A DNA stretch of 43,835 nucleotides from Gamarada debralockiae (Eukaryota; Ascomycota; Leotiomycetes; Helotiales; Hyphodiscaceae): positions 1 through 43,835 of the forward strand of contig NXFV01002078.1 of assembly GCA_002803225.1 (NCBI GenBank), read 5' to 3'. The notes below the pieces were generated by a model. That model was not told the origin of the DNA, made no database searches, and worked only from the letters and a program-made list of their open reading frames with translations. Shown here piece after piece: positions 22,370 to 32,510 of this stretch. Made by a program: the position numbers and the translations under genes. Every line of letters begins with the position of its first letter. Positions within the stretch are counted from its first letter, which is position 1.

Positions 22370-22911
22370 CCGGTGCTGGTTAAAGAGCTCCAAATGTGGA
22401 GAAACGTGGCCCTGTTAGCAAGCTCCACAATATCATCGTCTTTATCTGCCGTACACCTCAACGTCGTCAGAAGTTCAAAGACCAACCAGATTTGCAACAC
22501 CTCTCTGCCGACCGCATGGGCGAATTCGACCATTTGAACCTTATCGATGACAACGCTACTCGATAGAATTCTCTTTACCTTATGATCCACCGCACCCCTA
22601 AGCTACGAGACCGTATCGAACGCCACCTCTTTAGCACCTGATCAAGCATCATTCCTCCGCAACGATAAGCTTGAGTCTGATGATTGGATAGCACTCGCAG
22701 AGGTTCATCACTTTCTTGAACCATTTTACCGGCTCACCCTACGTGCCGAAGGAACAAAGTTTGAAGGAGATCGAGGGGTTTGTCTGATTTATGACTGCAT
22801 TATAGACTCTTCTTGACCACACGAGGCAGTCCCGTGATGAGTTTATTGCTCGGGATGAAAACCCACTGCCTCCGCTAGCTAGGCCTCCCCGGCGTAAACA
22901 GCACAAAGCTT
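22370..22911 (+). mobile_element. hAT-family transposase relic
   Basis: One frame reads KLHNIIVFICRTPQRRQKFK, then HLNLIDDNATR*NSLYLMI and LRDRIERHLF. The stop (TAG, 22564-22566) replaces the tryptophan of the R-W-N-S/T motif of hAT transposases, consistent with TGG-to-TAG. A second in-frame TGA is at 22639. One base over, the frame continues with SFLRNDKLESDDWIALAEVH, then HFLEPFYRLTLRAEGTKFEG, the segment just before the dimerisation region. The tail LARPPRRKQHKA ends near 22911. The N-terminal zinc finger, catalytic residues and terminal repeats were not found. This is a dead fragment. Confidence 0.75.
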
Positions 22912-24287
22912 AATTGAGTACTCTGTTATATAAAAGGCTTCGTCACTCCAATCCACTTCACGCATTGCGTGATAAAGCTAAGTTATACTAAGTATAAGCT
23001 ATAATTTATTTGCGCATAAATCTGTTTTAGTGCAGGCAGATTTGGGACATTGGCGCACGCTGGTGATGGCGTGCCCTGGGGGATTCTCTAATTCTTTAGG
23101 GGAAGGGCAGAGATCAGTCTATTTATAAAAAATAAGATATATTATTACTCTTTAATTATATTCTGACTACCTACTAGCAGCCTTATGTGACTTAACCTAT
23201 TATTACCACCCTCTAACATTTAGGTAGGAATTTAATGATTTTATGCATTGTAATGTCTCTTGCAAGTAGTTTAATAATTTAATAATATTATTATAATTTC
23301 AGTGCTTTTGATTTAATATAATATAACAAAGGTACTTTATTTTATATGTATTTTACTGAGAAAAAGGAGTACTGATCATTGTCAGGGATGCGCTCATGAT
23401 ATTATATGGGACCGCCTAAATCAACTCCACTAGCGGCTAAATTAACTCTTCTGAGGTTGTATCTCCAGCTGAGTAATGCATCCAGTGTAGCCTGTAGTGT
23501 GGCCGTAAAAATACCACGGCGTAAATTACGGTACGGTACGGTATAATACGGTACGGTAGGCCGTAATGGTTCGGTTTTAAGAATACGCACTGCTTAGTCA
23601 GAATACGCTGTAATATTGCGTAATACGGCGTAATACGGTACCACTGGTGAGGCTGAAATTAAGCTTTAGCCGAAGGAATTATCAACCACCTAAACTATAA
23701 CCTTAATTATTATACTTAAATAATTCATATAATACTAACGCTATAATCATAATGCTAGCCTTATATTAAAGCACCGAATCGTAGCTTTCGAATAGTACTA
23801 AAATCATAATTTTTGAATATGTGGTTAAAGTATAATTACCGCTTAGATTGTAGGATCGGTGTTTAGATGTTGTGCTTTGTTGTCTGTCTATGGCTGCAAA
23901 TTCTGGCGTACTTATATAATTTGATCTGTCGCTATAGAATGTTAGATGTAGCAATATTTATATGAATTCATATTCATTCATCCCAATGCTGTCTCCTCCT
24001 TCATCGGCATTGCTCCTAGTGGTTATATATAACACGTGACTTGGAAAGCTATGATCTAATCTCAACGCCTAGCAGACTGCAGACGTGCTTAGTAGCAACC
24101 TTTTTCAAAGCTGAATTATCTCAAGTGTGTTGTAATTGTAACATACTGACATGCCTTAAATCACTTGTGACAAGGATAATCCAAATAGCCAGGTACATAA
24201 GTTACTTGGCCTTGATGAGTCACCATGCCTGCACAAAGCCAATTCTCATGCCTGCAACTTAGCATCTCATTGTCAACAATCATCAAA
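22912..24287. other. AT-rich, repeat-bearing intergenic DNA
   Basis: No gene is supported. Composition is AT-rich, especially 23120-23400 and 23690-23960. An ACGGT/TACGG-type simple repeat lies at 23527-23560, with looser TACGGCGTAATACGG words to about 23640. This may be RIP-mutated transposon DNA belonging with the hAT relic. Confidence 0.45.
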
Positions 24288-25285
24288 ATGACATCTCAAG
24301 ATTCCTTTCCACTCCCAGACCCCCGACTCAACAACAAAATCGCGCATTACGACCGCAATGAAGTTATTGCTGATCTCCTCTCCTTCTATAATTTCCTCCC
24401 CCACATCTCGGCCTCACAGATCGCCACGGCGCCCCCAGACGGCTGGCCCGAAATCACAGCCTCAAGCCTCGCAGTTCATGGCATCTACAAAACTCCCGAA
24501 GCCCTTGAACTTCTTCGTTACTTGCCGTACATCTCCTGCGACCAGCCTTGGATCATGATCGCTGCAATGGTGTGCGACTACAGACGCGTGACTCTATCAC
24601 CAACGGCACGTGAGAAGCCGCGTTGGATGTACCAGGTAGCGGAGAAACAGTGGCCTGCGTGGGTGGTTCAGTTAACATCGGGAACGGATCGTGAGGGCCA
24701 TCGTTACATGCTGGACACGACCGACGGAACCATCACAATGCACTGTACTGGTGGCCACTTCGAGTACCCTCCGACGTATGAGCCAGATGATCCACGCGGT
24801 TGGCGCGATCGCGAGTGCTATCCAGAGACTGTCACTTTGAAAGACTGGCTGGAGAAATGGAGGGGAGAGTACCGCCAGACGACCATCCTGGCAGTTCCGG
24901 AGGATTCTATCCACGACGGGTATGGTTCATGCGACCCCTTTTTCGGTGGTCTAGAAGATAAGCCTGGCTCTTATAATTTTGAGGAAATGGACGTGAGTAG
25001 ACTTTCTGATCTTGTTGACTCTATTTCTTGGTCTCTTGATGTCTATAAGATGGTTTCAAATGACTAACGTATCAATCACAGGGGTTACGCAAAATTTATC
25101 GTAAGTACGGATGGCCCGACAGGGAGAAATATCGAAAACAGGCCTGTATTCAAGCTATTCAGCATTGGTACCGAGGTTTCATGGAAGGCAAACGTGAAAA
25201 GGGGAGGATTGAGTTGCTTGAATTCTGGAAGCAGCGAGGAATTGCTCCACCCGAAGAGTCGAATACCCAAGATACGGGGAAGTAA
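24288..25285 (+). CDS. Conserved fungal hypothetical protein
   Basis: Exons are 24288-24992 and 25082-25285, with an 89-nt intron (GTGAGT...TCACAG), giving 302 aa. The ATG at 24288 (TCAAAATGAC) is preferred to an in-frame ATG at 24225 because of its context and because the extra residues look non-coding. The protein has no signal peptide or membrane helix. It opens with RLNNKIAHYDRNEVIADLLS, has a Trp- and Pro-rich middle (PPDGWPEI, REKPRWMYQVAEKQWPAW, TGGHFEYPP), and ends with GLRKIYRKYGWPD and a basic helical tail. This layout is common in uncharacterised proteins of filamentous ascomycetes; I cannot name a Pfam family with confidence. It looks intact. Confidence 0.75.
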
Positions 25286-25535
25286 AGTTATAGATGGGTT
25301 CTGAGTCACAGAGGAGGTCTTCTCTGCGGAGATCGAAGTCACTCGGCTCGGTGATCTTGTATTGTCATCATCTCAGAATCTCTGTTGGCGATGCTTATTC
25401 AGGCCGTCGATACAAAAATACAGAAATTGGGAACAGTCAAGATTGATCAACCGAATTAGAATCCTCCAGGACTTTTAATACTAATCGACATGAATTTCTT
25501 TTTTATATGAGCGCCTCGTTTGAGGACAATTTACA

Positions 25536-28239
25536 CTAGTGTTTCCCTCTTCCTCTTGAAAACTTTGGAAACTTTTTAGGCATGCTTGCAGCTTTTCCTG
25601 TCTCTGTAGGAAACTCGGCGTCTATCGAATTCGAACCTGGCAAGCCTATTAGTATCGGCTCCTCTCGAACAATAACGCTTTCGTTGACTGAGATCGGTGT
25701 AGCCTTAGTATTGACTGAGCTAGGTTTCGTGGCTGGTAAGGAATCTTCCCTCACGGTCTCGGAAACGGCTCTCAAGGCTTTCAACTCTCTGCTGCACGAA
25801 TCATCGCTGCAAGAATCGAAACCAAATTCCCGACGAAGCTCCCCAGGAGAGGCGACACGGCTGGAGTTGCCGTCAATCATAACAAGGCCACGGCCCTCAA
25901 TCCAATCTCGTTTGGTGGGTGCACTTGCATAATTGATAGTATAGAGCTTTTCGGCCGCGTTGGCGGCCGCATTGAACCACTCATCTCCGTTCAAGAGCTG
26001 AAAACCCGGGTGTACAACGCCGTTGACGGTGGGGATACATGGATTTGTAGGTATGCCATCATCAGCTAGGTTATCTAAACTAGCAAAGTTCATGGTGAAG
26101 CGCGACCTGGTATACACGGCTCGGTACTTGGTATAGGTGGTTTCGATTGCTCGACGACCAGGTGCAGTGACCGATTCAAGAGGATTGTCCAAAGTCTACT
26201 CGGGACCACTGCCGCCTTTGTTAAAGATTTTCCCCGCTGGCTCGTTTTCAGCAGCTGCAAGGTAACAGATCCTTTGCCCACGATCTGCGAAGACGCGAGG
26301 AGCATACTAGTGGTTGATTCAATCAAACTGTACCCATCGTTTATATCCGCCATTACAGCTAGAGGAATTCGTCGGGCGAACACCCAGCTGGAGGTCCCTG
26401 TGGTACGTTGGCTATAAGCCGGTCTCATAGCGCCGTCTTGTGCTGTTGGATATAGGTTTTAGAAATAGGTCGTTGCGTGTTAGCGACTCTAGTATGCACA
26501 CGTCAGGGTCGCAAAGGAGTCATCCAGATTAGCGATGGATCGGTAATTGTAACACGCCTGACCATAGATGGCGTAGGGTATGGGATGAACAGGGTTTGTG
26601 GGACCGAAATCATCAACGACGGCAGTGATGACTTTTTTGTGAACTGAGGGGTCACACCAGCCGTTGTTATCTGCTCTTTTTGCAGAATTCCCACAGGAGC
26701 TGGTGCTGGCAGTCGAGTGGCTTGATTCGGTAGGCCGAGACTCTTTTGTAGCTGTTGGTTTGTCCATAGAAAGCGTATTTTCTTTGCAGAATACCTTGAA
26801 TTCGGCTTTGCCTTCTTTTTCGACGTCCTTGACACACAGATTAATGAGTGCTGGGGTAGCAGCAATCTCGGCAATGTCCAAGATCTCGCCTGCAAGGACA
26901 ATAGTCAGCCTTGAATTGAAAGTGACAGAGAGACGGAAGCGGCAAGGTTGAAGAGAAGGTTGAACTTACCAATAAAAGGAATAGCATCCTCAAGCAGTTC
27001 CAGAGGAGCAAGCAATGCTGGAACAGCCAGACGACAGAACGACTTGGCAGCGATGCCAAGAGCCGCTTGTTCAGCAACAGCTTCAGCTGCTGCTTTCGCT
27101 GCGTCTTCAGCCTGAGTTTTGAGGTCGCTCCCCGATGGCGCTGGTGTGAAGCCTTTGCAGCAATAACTTTGTGTGCCACCTCTGCACGCCTGGGCGCCTT
27201 TTGATTTATCAAAACTGTTGGTGTCCTTCACAATTTCAGTTTCTCCGTCCGCGCAACCGCCCATGCATGAGAGACCCATTCCACGGTACCCGCGCCACTG
27301 GCAAGTGCCCATCGTGGTCCCGTCTGCACAACTGTATGTTCCGGATTGTTAGCACACGTTATTCATTCCTGATTCAACGTCCGACTCTTTTGAAAAAGAA
27401 ACTGAAGCAGCTTATTTGAAAGCAGTAAATGAACTCAGATTTGCTTACCAAAGATTGCGGTGCTGGCCAGCGCTACAGCGGCCATTAGTGGATAGTTGAT
27501 TTGGCTGTCCATCCATTTGTGTCACTTCGTTCGTACCCGTTTTGCAATCGACGTTGCAGTCGGTAGTATAGCAGGTAACTCCTGCTGCCAGATTGTCGCT
27601 CATCTGTTTAGCATCGGCTTGATTTTGAGTTGTGATACCGCTGACGCAAATAAGTCAGTTTAGCAGTATAGAAATAGTTATGAAGGGGGCAAGGACCAAC
27701 GCAAATAGGGAGAAGGTAGCGGGAAAAACTTACGGAGCGGCTGTGAGCCCGTTATCAGCGGTCTGGTTTCTTTGATCAATGGCCCAAATCTGTGTCACGG
27801 TTAGCGTATTCAAAGGTTTTCTTCGAATCATCCCTTACCATAGTACCTCCGAGGCATCGCGAGTTTGCAAATGTTCTCTTTTGTTGGAAAGTATCATCGT
27901 CGTCATAGCTCACCCATTGGTTGCTGTCCCAAGTTATCCATTTCACAGCGGCTGTTTTATCCCAAACGGGTGTGAGGCTGTTCGTTGAGATGATGTTTTC
28001 GATCTCTTCCAGATCCAAGATCCCGCTGGCATCCGTGCAGGGGCCAGTGTTCGCACCTCCTGTGAATTGACACACTCCATTTGGAGTGCTGCACGATGGG
28101 TCAGAAAGTGTAAAGCTTCTGCCATACTGATTTGAAGTTAGTATATCCTCGTTCACAGAAACAAATTGAACTTGCTTACCCATGCGAGTCCCAAGTTAAC
28201 TTGCGCAGGCTCAACACCAGCACGCCAAAGCAAATCCAG
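25536..28239 (-). pseudogene. Class V (GH18, LysM-chitinase type) chitinase, C-terminal part, broken
   Basis: Reading from 28239, the end of the GH18 barrel is clear: EPAQVNLGLAW, then (after intron 28179-28127) YGRSFTLSDPSC, VKWITWDSNQWVSYDDDDT, and after intron 27838-27790 IWAIDQ. Later exons, 27789-27734, 27640-27449, 27331-26970 and from 26889 down, encode the Cys-rich module (NGRCSAGQHRNLCCADG, CQWRGYRG, QSYCCKGFTPAPS) and the long C-terminal tail usual for fungal subgroup-C chitinases. Introns remain consistent. Damage: the whole N-terminal half, including DGxDxDxE, is missing at the 28.2-kb end; stops lie at 26489, 26480, 26459 and 26196; a frameshift falls near 26215-26280. Downstream of these the frame stays open to 25536. 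A function is not expected. Confidence 0.85.
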
Positions 28240-28524
28240 GCCCCTGCCCGTCGCGGCAAATCACTAGCTGCTGCAAGTAGCGATCCTCTAACTTCATCGA
28301 GCCACCCCACTACAGTGGACCCACTGACATCATGCACCTCACAGGGTTCTTTGCGAGGCAATTCCAAATACTTAGCTGCGGGGCCTTTATCCCTCCACTA
28401 GTGGGTTGACTTCTTTCTCAAATACCTTCAACATCTCACTAGCTTCTTATATCAACAAGACTAATTCCCAAAGTTATTTTGTGTCTTTAGTCTACACTTC
28501 AATTGAAAGGAAACAATCGCAATC

Positions 28525-29238
28525 ATGGTCAAAGTCGGAGATTCTATCCCAAGCGTTGAGCTCGTTGAGGGTAACCCAGGAAACAAAGTCAATCTTGCCA
28601 CTGAGCTTGCTTCTGGTTCTGGTCTCATCATTGGCGTTCCAGCTGCTTTCAGTGAGTTGTTCCACCATTCATTCCTTGCATGAATTCAAAATCCCACTTG
28701 TGGCTCGTGAGCTCGAGATTCGAGATTCGAGGAGTTCAAGAATTCGTGGAAAGTAAGGAAGCAAGGAATTGCGTCACTGACAATCAATCCACAGGCCCAA
28801 CTTGCTCGGACTCACACATCCCAGGCTACGTCGCCCACCCCAAGATCAAGTCCGTCGGCAAGGTCTTCGTCGTTTCCGTTAACGATGCTTTCGTGTAAGC
28901 AGCTCCCATCATATTCCTCCTACTCAACCTATACATATTAACCTAATTCCCAATCCTATCCTAAATCCTACTCGGACGCAGCTCACATTGCACACAGCAT
29001 GAACGCCTGGGGCAAGTCCCTGGATCCCGATAAGTCCTCCGGAATCCGTTTCCTCGGCGACGCAGACGGCTCCTTCACCCGTGCATGGGATCTCGAATTC
29101 CCCGCCGCACCAATGCTAGGCACAAACCGAAGCAAACGATACGCAATCGTGGTTAAGGATGGCAAGGTAGAGAAGGTTTCCATTGAGCCGGACAACATCG
29201 GTACTGAGGTCTCGACTGCTGATAAGATCCTTGGGTAA
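28525..29238 (+). CDS. Peroxiredoxin-5-type thiol peroxidase (PMP20/Ahp1-like)
   Basis: This enzyme reduces peroxides through a catalytic cysteine, using thioredoxin or glutathione. Exons are 28525-28651, 28795-28894 and 28998-29238, with introns of 143 and 103 nt; the product is 155 aa, the normal size for the family. The first junction rebuilds GVPAAFSPTCSDSHIPGYV, the active-site signature, with peroxidatic Cys at 46. VFVVSVNDAFVMNAWGK follows as in other Prx5 proteins, and the C-terminal half holds FLGDADGSFTRAWDLEF. No peroxisomal SKL-type tail is present (it ends DKILG) and no clear presequence, so cytosolic location is likely. It appears intact and lies head to head with the truncated chitinase. 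Confidence 0.93.
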
Positions 29239-29281
29239 ATGTCGATGGATAAGTTTTGAAAAGGGTATGAGCGATATAGTT

Positions 29282-30521
29282 TTAGGGATGGATCCTGAAT
29301 AATCTATGATTATTTCTGCCACGTGTTAGAGAGGATTGACGCCTTGTAATAGTGGTGTCCCCTGTTTCTCCATCCAAAACTTCACGCTTCACATAGTCCG
29401 TAACCGATCCCTCCGCACTCCTATACTCCACCTCCCCGAAAATCTCCGTACTCCTCTCATTCCCTACCTCAAAATACTTCATTCCCTCCGGTATCAACTT
29501 TCCCGGTGTGCCAAGCGGCCCATCCCACTGCGGCCACAACTTTCTGATCACATCCACAATCAATTGATGGCTAAACACACTCCCACTACTCGCGCAAACA
29601 ATCTTCTTCCCGCCCGCCTTCTCATCCTCCAGCGCTATCATATGGATCTTTGCCAAGTCTCTCACATCAACAATATTGAACATGGGAACAGGAGGGATAG
29701 TCTTCCATTCACCGGAAAGGAAGCCATGGCCCCAGTCTAAACTGTGACTGCCGGTGCCGAAGGACTTGACGGGATGGATGATAGGCCCACATACGCCGAC
29801 GGGGTAGAGGACTACGACGTCCCAAGACGTTGAAGGCAAAGAAGTGACAGACCAGAGGTATGCTTCGGCTTCGAGTTTCGCGGCGACGTAGGATTCGAAT
29901 GGACCTTTTGTTCCTAGCGCTGCTTCGACGGAGATGTTTCCTATGTCTTCTTCTGTAATGTGTGTCTTGAATGTTGAGGGGTTGGATTGGCCGAGGAGGA
30001 GAACGGCTGCGCTGCTGGTGTAGATGAACCTCTTCAGTGTTTTGGTACAATATTTATTTGCTAAATCAATCAAGGACTGTGCTCTTTGAGGGGTTTTAGT
30101 AGAGTGGTAATGAAGGGAGTGGAAGGGCACAAACGCATCGAGTGAAGGTCCAATGATATCTTTGCTGACATCTGATCCGTCGAATCGAAATTCCCCTGCC
30201 CTGTGGATATGTATTCATATTCATCGCTAGCCAAGGCCGAATCGTAAGCTCCTGGGAGGGCGACGTCGGGGATGATGATGAGCGAGATGAGTGACGACAA
30301 ACGGTACTCAAGATGAAGTCCCACAACATCAGTAATGCGCTGGAAGGACGAAGAGCTGCTATTTCACGGTATTCTTGTGACTTTATTCAAGTATCAGTGA
30401 AATATTTCGATGCGAGAATAGAGACCTAGAGACGCGCCTTGAATAGTTGGTCAAGAATATGTGCACCGATGTACCCTGCTGCTCCTGTGAGGAAGGCCCG
30501 AGGTAGCTTTGCTGTCGCTAT
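29282..30521 (-). pseudogene. Gre2-like NAD(P)-dependent reductase (extended SDR), frameshifted
   Basis: Extended short-chain dehydrogenases of this type reduce ketones and aldehydes with NADPH. The N-terminal Rossmann motif is present (AFLTGAAGYIGAHILDQL, near 30505-30450), but the codon at the expected start is ATA (30521-30519) and no in-frame ATG precedes it. After a probable intron, QRITDVVGLHLEYRLSSLIS leads to IIPDVALPGAYDSALAS, then a one-base shift at about 30200 interrupts the strand before AGEFRFDGSDVSKDIIGPSL. A 51-nt intron (30134-30084) joins DA to AQSLIDLANKYC. RFIYTSSAAVLL and the Tyr/Lys pair SYVAAK follow, so the catalytic core is still legible. The C-terminal frame is open to 29282. 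Two frame breaks plus the lost start argue for a pseudogene. Confidence 0.72.
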
Positions 30522-30933
30522 TGTATAAATGCTATATCTTGAAAATGAAAGAGTTGATTCAGTTGGAATTTTCAATTGAAAACAAGCTTTACGAATGAAT
30601 GTCATTGTTCTTAGTCCTGGTATGCTGAGGTGAGCCCAATTATGTCACATACCCGACGTGAAGCGTCAGCCAAACTTGAGCATTATTCTCCAAAAACTGC
30701 TTTTGCTGAAAGAGACACCTTGCTCTCACAAATCACGAACGTTTGACTTTTTCCCAGCGTTATACGTTAAGAAGACAATGCGCTGTCGATGATTCTCGGT
30801 CCCGGCTCATCGCCGCGTTCCACGTGGATTGCGTGATAGGTAGCATCAAGGTCAACCTCAACCTCAACTTTGAGAATACATGAATCAGCAAGTACTACAA
30901 TCATATCAAGTCATCTCTTGCCTTACCGGTACA
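30522..30933. other. Intergenic, no gene recognised
   Basis: The region lies upstream of the broken reductase and downstream of the broken small gene. No motif is supported. Confidence 0.45.
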
Positions 30934-31357
30934 TTACTTCAAACCAATAATACCAGCATCACGGAGAGCAACGAGGACATCTATAACCTATATCTTGCAA
31001 GTGAAAGTCTGGCCAGTCCGCAGCGACGGCTGACCATCTGCTCGCACGAAGTAAATAGTTTCATTCAATTGGGCCCTAGATGAAGGTGAAATTCGGTCGA
31101 ACTTGTAAATGACAACAAGAATAGCTGAATCTAGTACGTTTGCTAGCTCTTTCAGCTCAAACGTCCGTGGTCTATCTGGATTGGTCACGTAGTTTATTTT
31201 GCCAGCAGCCACTGTGGATGGGATGAAGATTCCCAAGTGCTGAGACAATTTGACGACATATTCCCTTGATAGATCTCTAAGCAGGACATACATATGTTCC
31301 TGGTTGATTTCGAGATTCGAGGCTCAGATAGAGTGTATCGTTTTCAAGACTGGGCAT
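30934..31357 (-). pseudogene. Small fungal protein of unknown function, broken
   Basis: The ATG at 31357 starts MPSLENDTLYLSLESRNQPG, which after a frame change continues as REYVVKLSQHLGIF, KINYVTNPDRPRTFEL, LDSAILVVIYKFDRISPSS and TFTCKI. An in-frame TAG follows, and then VIDVLVALRDAGIIGLK up to TAA at 30934. The pattern (N-terminal T-L-Y-L, a middle T-N-P-D, and C-terminal C-x-W-V-x-D-V-L-x-A-L-x-D-A-G) is shared by small uncharacterised proteins of filamentous ascomycetes. The stop sits where tryptophan is expected, consistent with TGG-to-TAG. One frameshift and one nonsense change make a product unlikely. Confidence 0.55.
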
Positions 31358-32510
31358 GATTGCACGATTAAGTCCTCACAAAACAATAACACAAGCCAAT
31401 AGTCGAAATTTGAAAACCATTGAGAGCAGCAATGAGGTTTCAAAAGCATAGCCTGAATCTGAATTCTCATCAATAAAAAGTCACCACTGTACTGGGCGTG
31501 AATGCGAGCTGCAGCGTCTGAGAGATACATCCGTGCTTCTTGAGCGAGACCACCAATGAGCTTTCCAACGAGATAAACACATAACAGCCATCAATCGAAG
31601 GCTCAAAGACAATCAAATAGGCAAATTACAGACAAAAAGAGAAGAGGGCTTGTGAGCCCAACGGTTTGGTAAGGCTTTTCCAGGCTTGAAACGAGGCTGT
31701 CATTGTCGCCTTCGACATGAACGTATCAAATGAGTTGCGGGTGAAAAGGGGCATCTATGCTCGGAATATGGCCCCCAAAAAGGTCGACTGGAGCCTGTGC
31801 AATTGGAAGCAGACTTCACGTCCAGTAGTAAAGAAATTCCAAAAAGATCCTGTCCAAAATTTGAAGGTGAACTTTCCATGTGAGTTCGTGGGCATCTCGC
31901 GCTGCTCAAACACGCTGTGGCAAGACGCAGTACAGCCTGTGCTGACAGCTGTACTGTAAAAACACGAGAAATAGCTCACTTTCCTCAACAGCAAAACAAA
32001 ATCATCTTCCTCTGAAACTCTCCAAACCTCAATCACACGAAATCCGCGACAGTGTCGCCGAAAGCAGCAAAGACAGCATTGAGCGTCTTTGTCATTGTCA
32101 ACGGCAATGGCGTTGATTCAGGTTACGCCACCGACGCATCAGCCACGGAACGTGCCGATACCTTGAAGTCAACCGCGACTGACCCGAGCGGAAGCGGCAT
32201 CAGGGTGGAGCTTCGCAAGTCAAGGAGAATGAGGCGAAGCCTGCTGCCAAACCTACGTCAAAGGCCGCTGCTCCAGCGAAGAAGAAATAGGGTGCCATTG
32301 GTCAAGTTTTGGCTTGGCGAATGGTGTAGGACCACCACCACAGTGTGGCTCCTCGGGCAAGGTTGACTCGGCTGCCAGCACATCTCAATGGCCTCACTAA
32401 TTCTTGTGAGTTCTTTCTCCCTCGTCTTACTGCGATCGCTTTTGTGAGGCCTTGGTTCTCCAATTTTATTCTCCTTCCCTTCTCAATTCAGAGAGCAGCT
32501 TCAACTTAAA
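31358..32510. other. Mostly non-coding; possible remnant of a Lys/Ala-rich tail
   Basis: At 32198-32310 the plus strand reads GGASQVKENEAKPAAKPTSK and then AAAPAKKK followed by TAG, which looks like the C-terminal end of a basic protein; an in-frame TGA lies just upstream. The preceding 500 bp contain short open stretches but no recognisable domain. The last 100 bp are the leader of the following gene. Confidence 0.3.

Noticed and set aside
27790..27838. Stop after the GH18 WITWDSNQW region in the chitinase fragment
   Set aside because: A 49-nt intron removes it and restores M-I-W-A-I-D-Q; only the stops near 26.46-26.49 and 26.2 kb are counted as damage.
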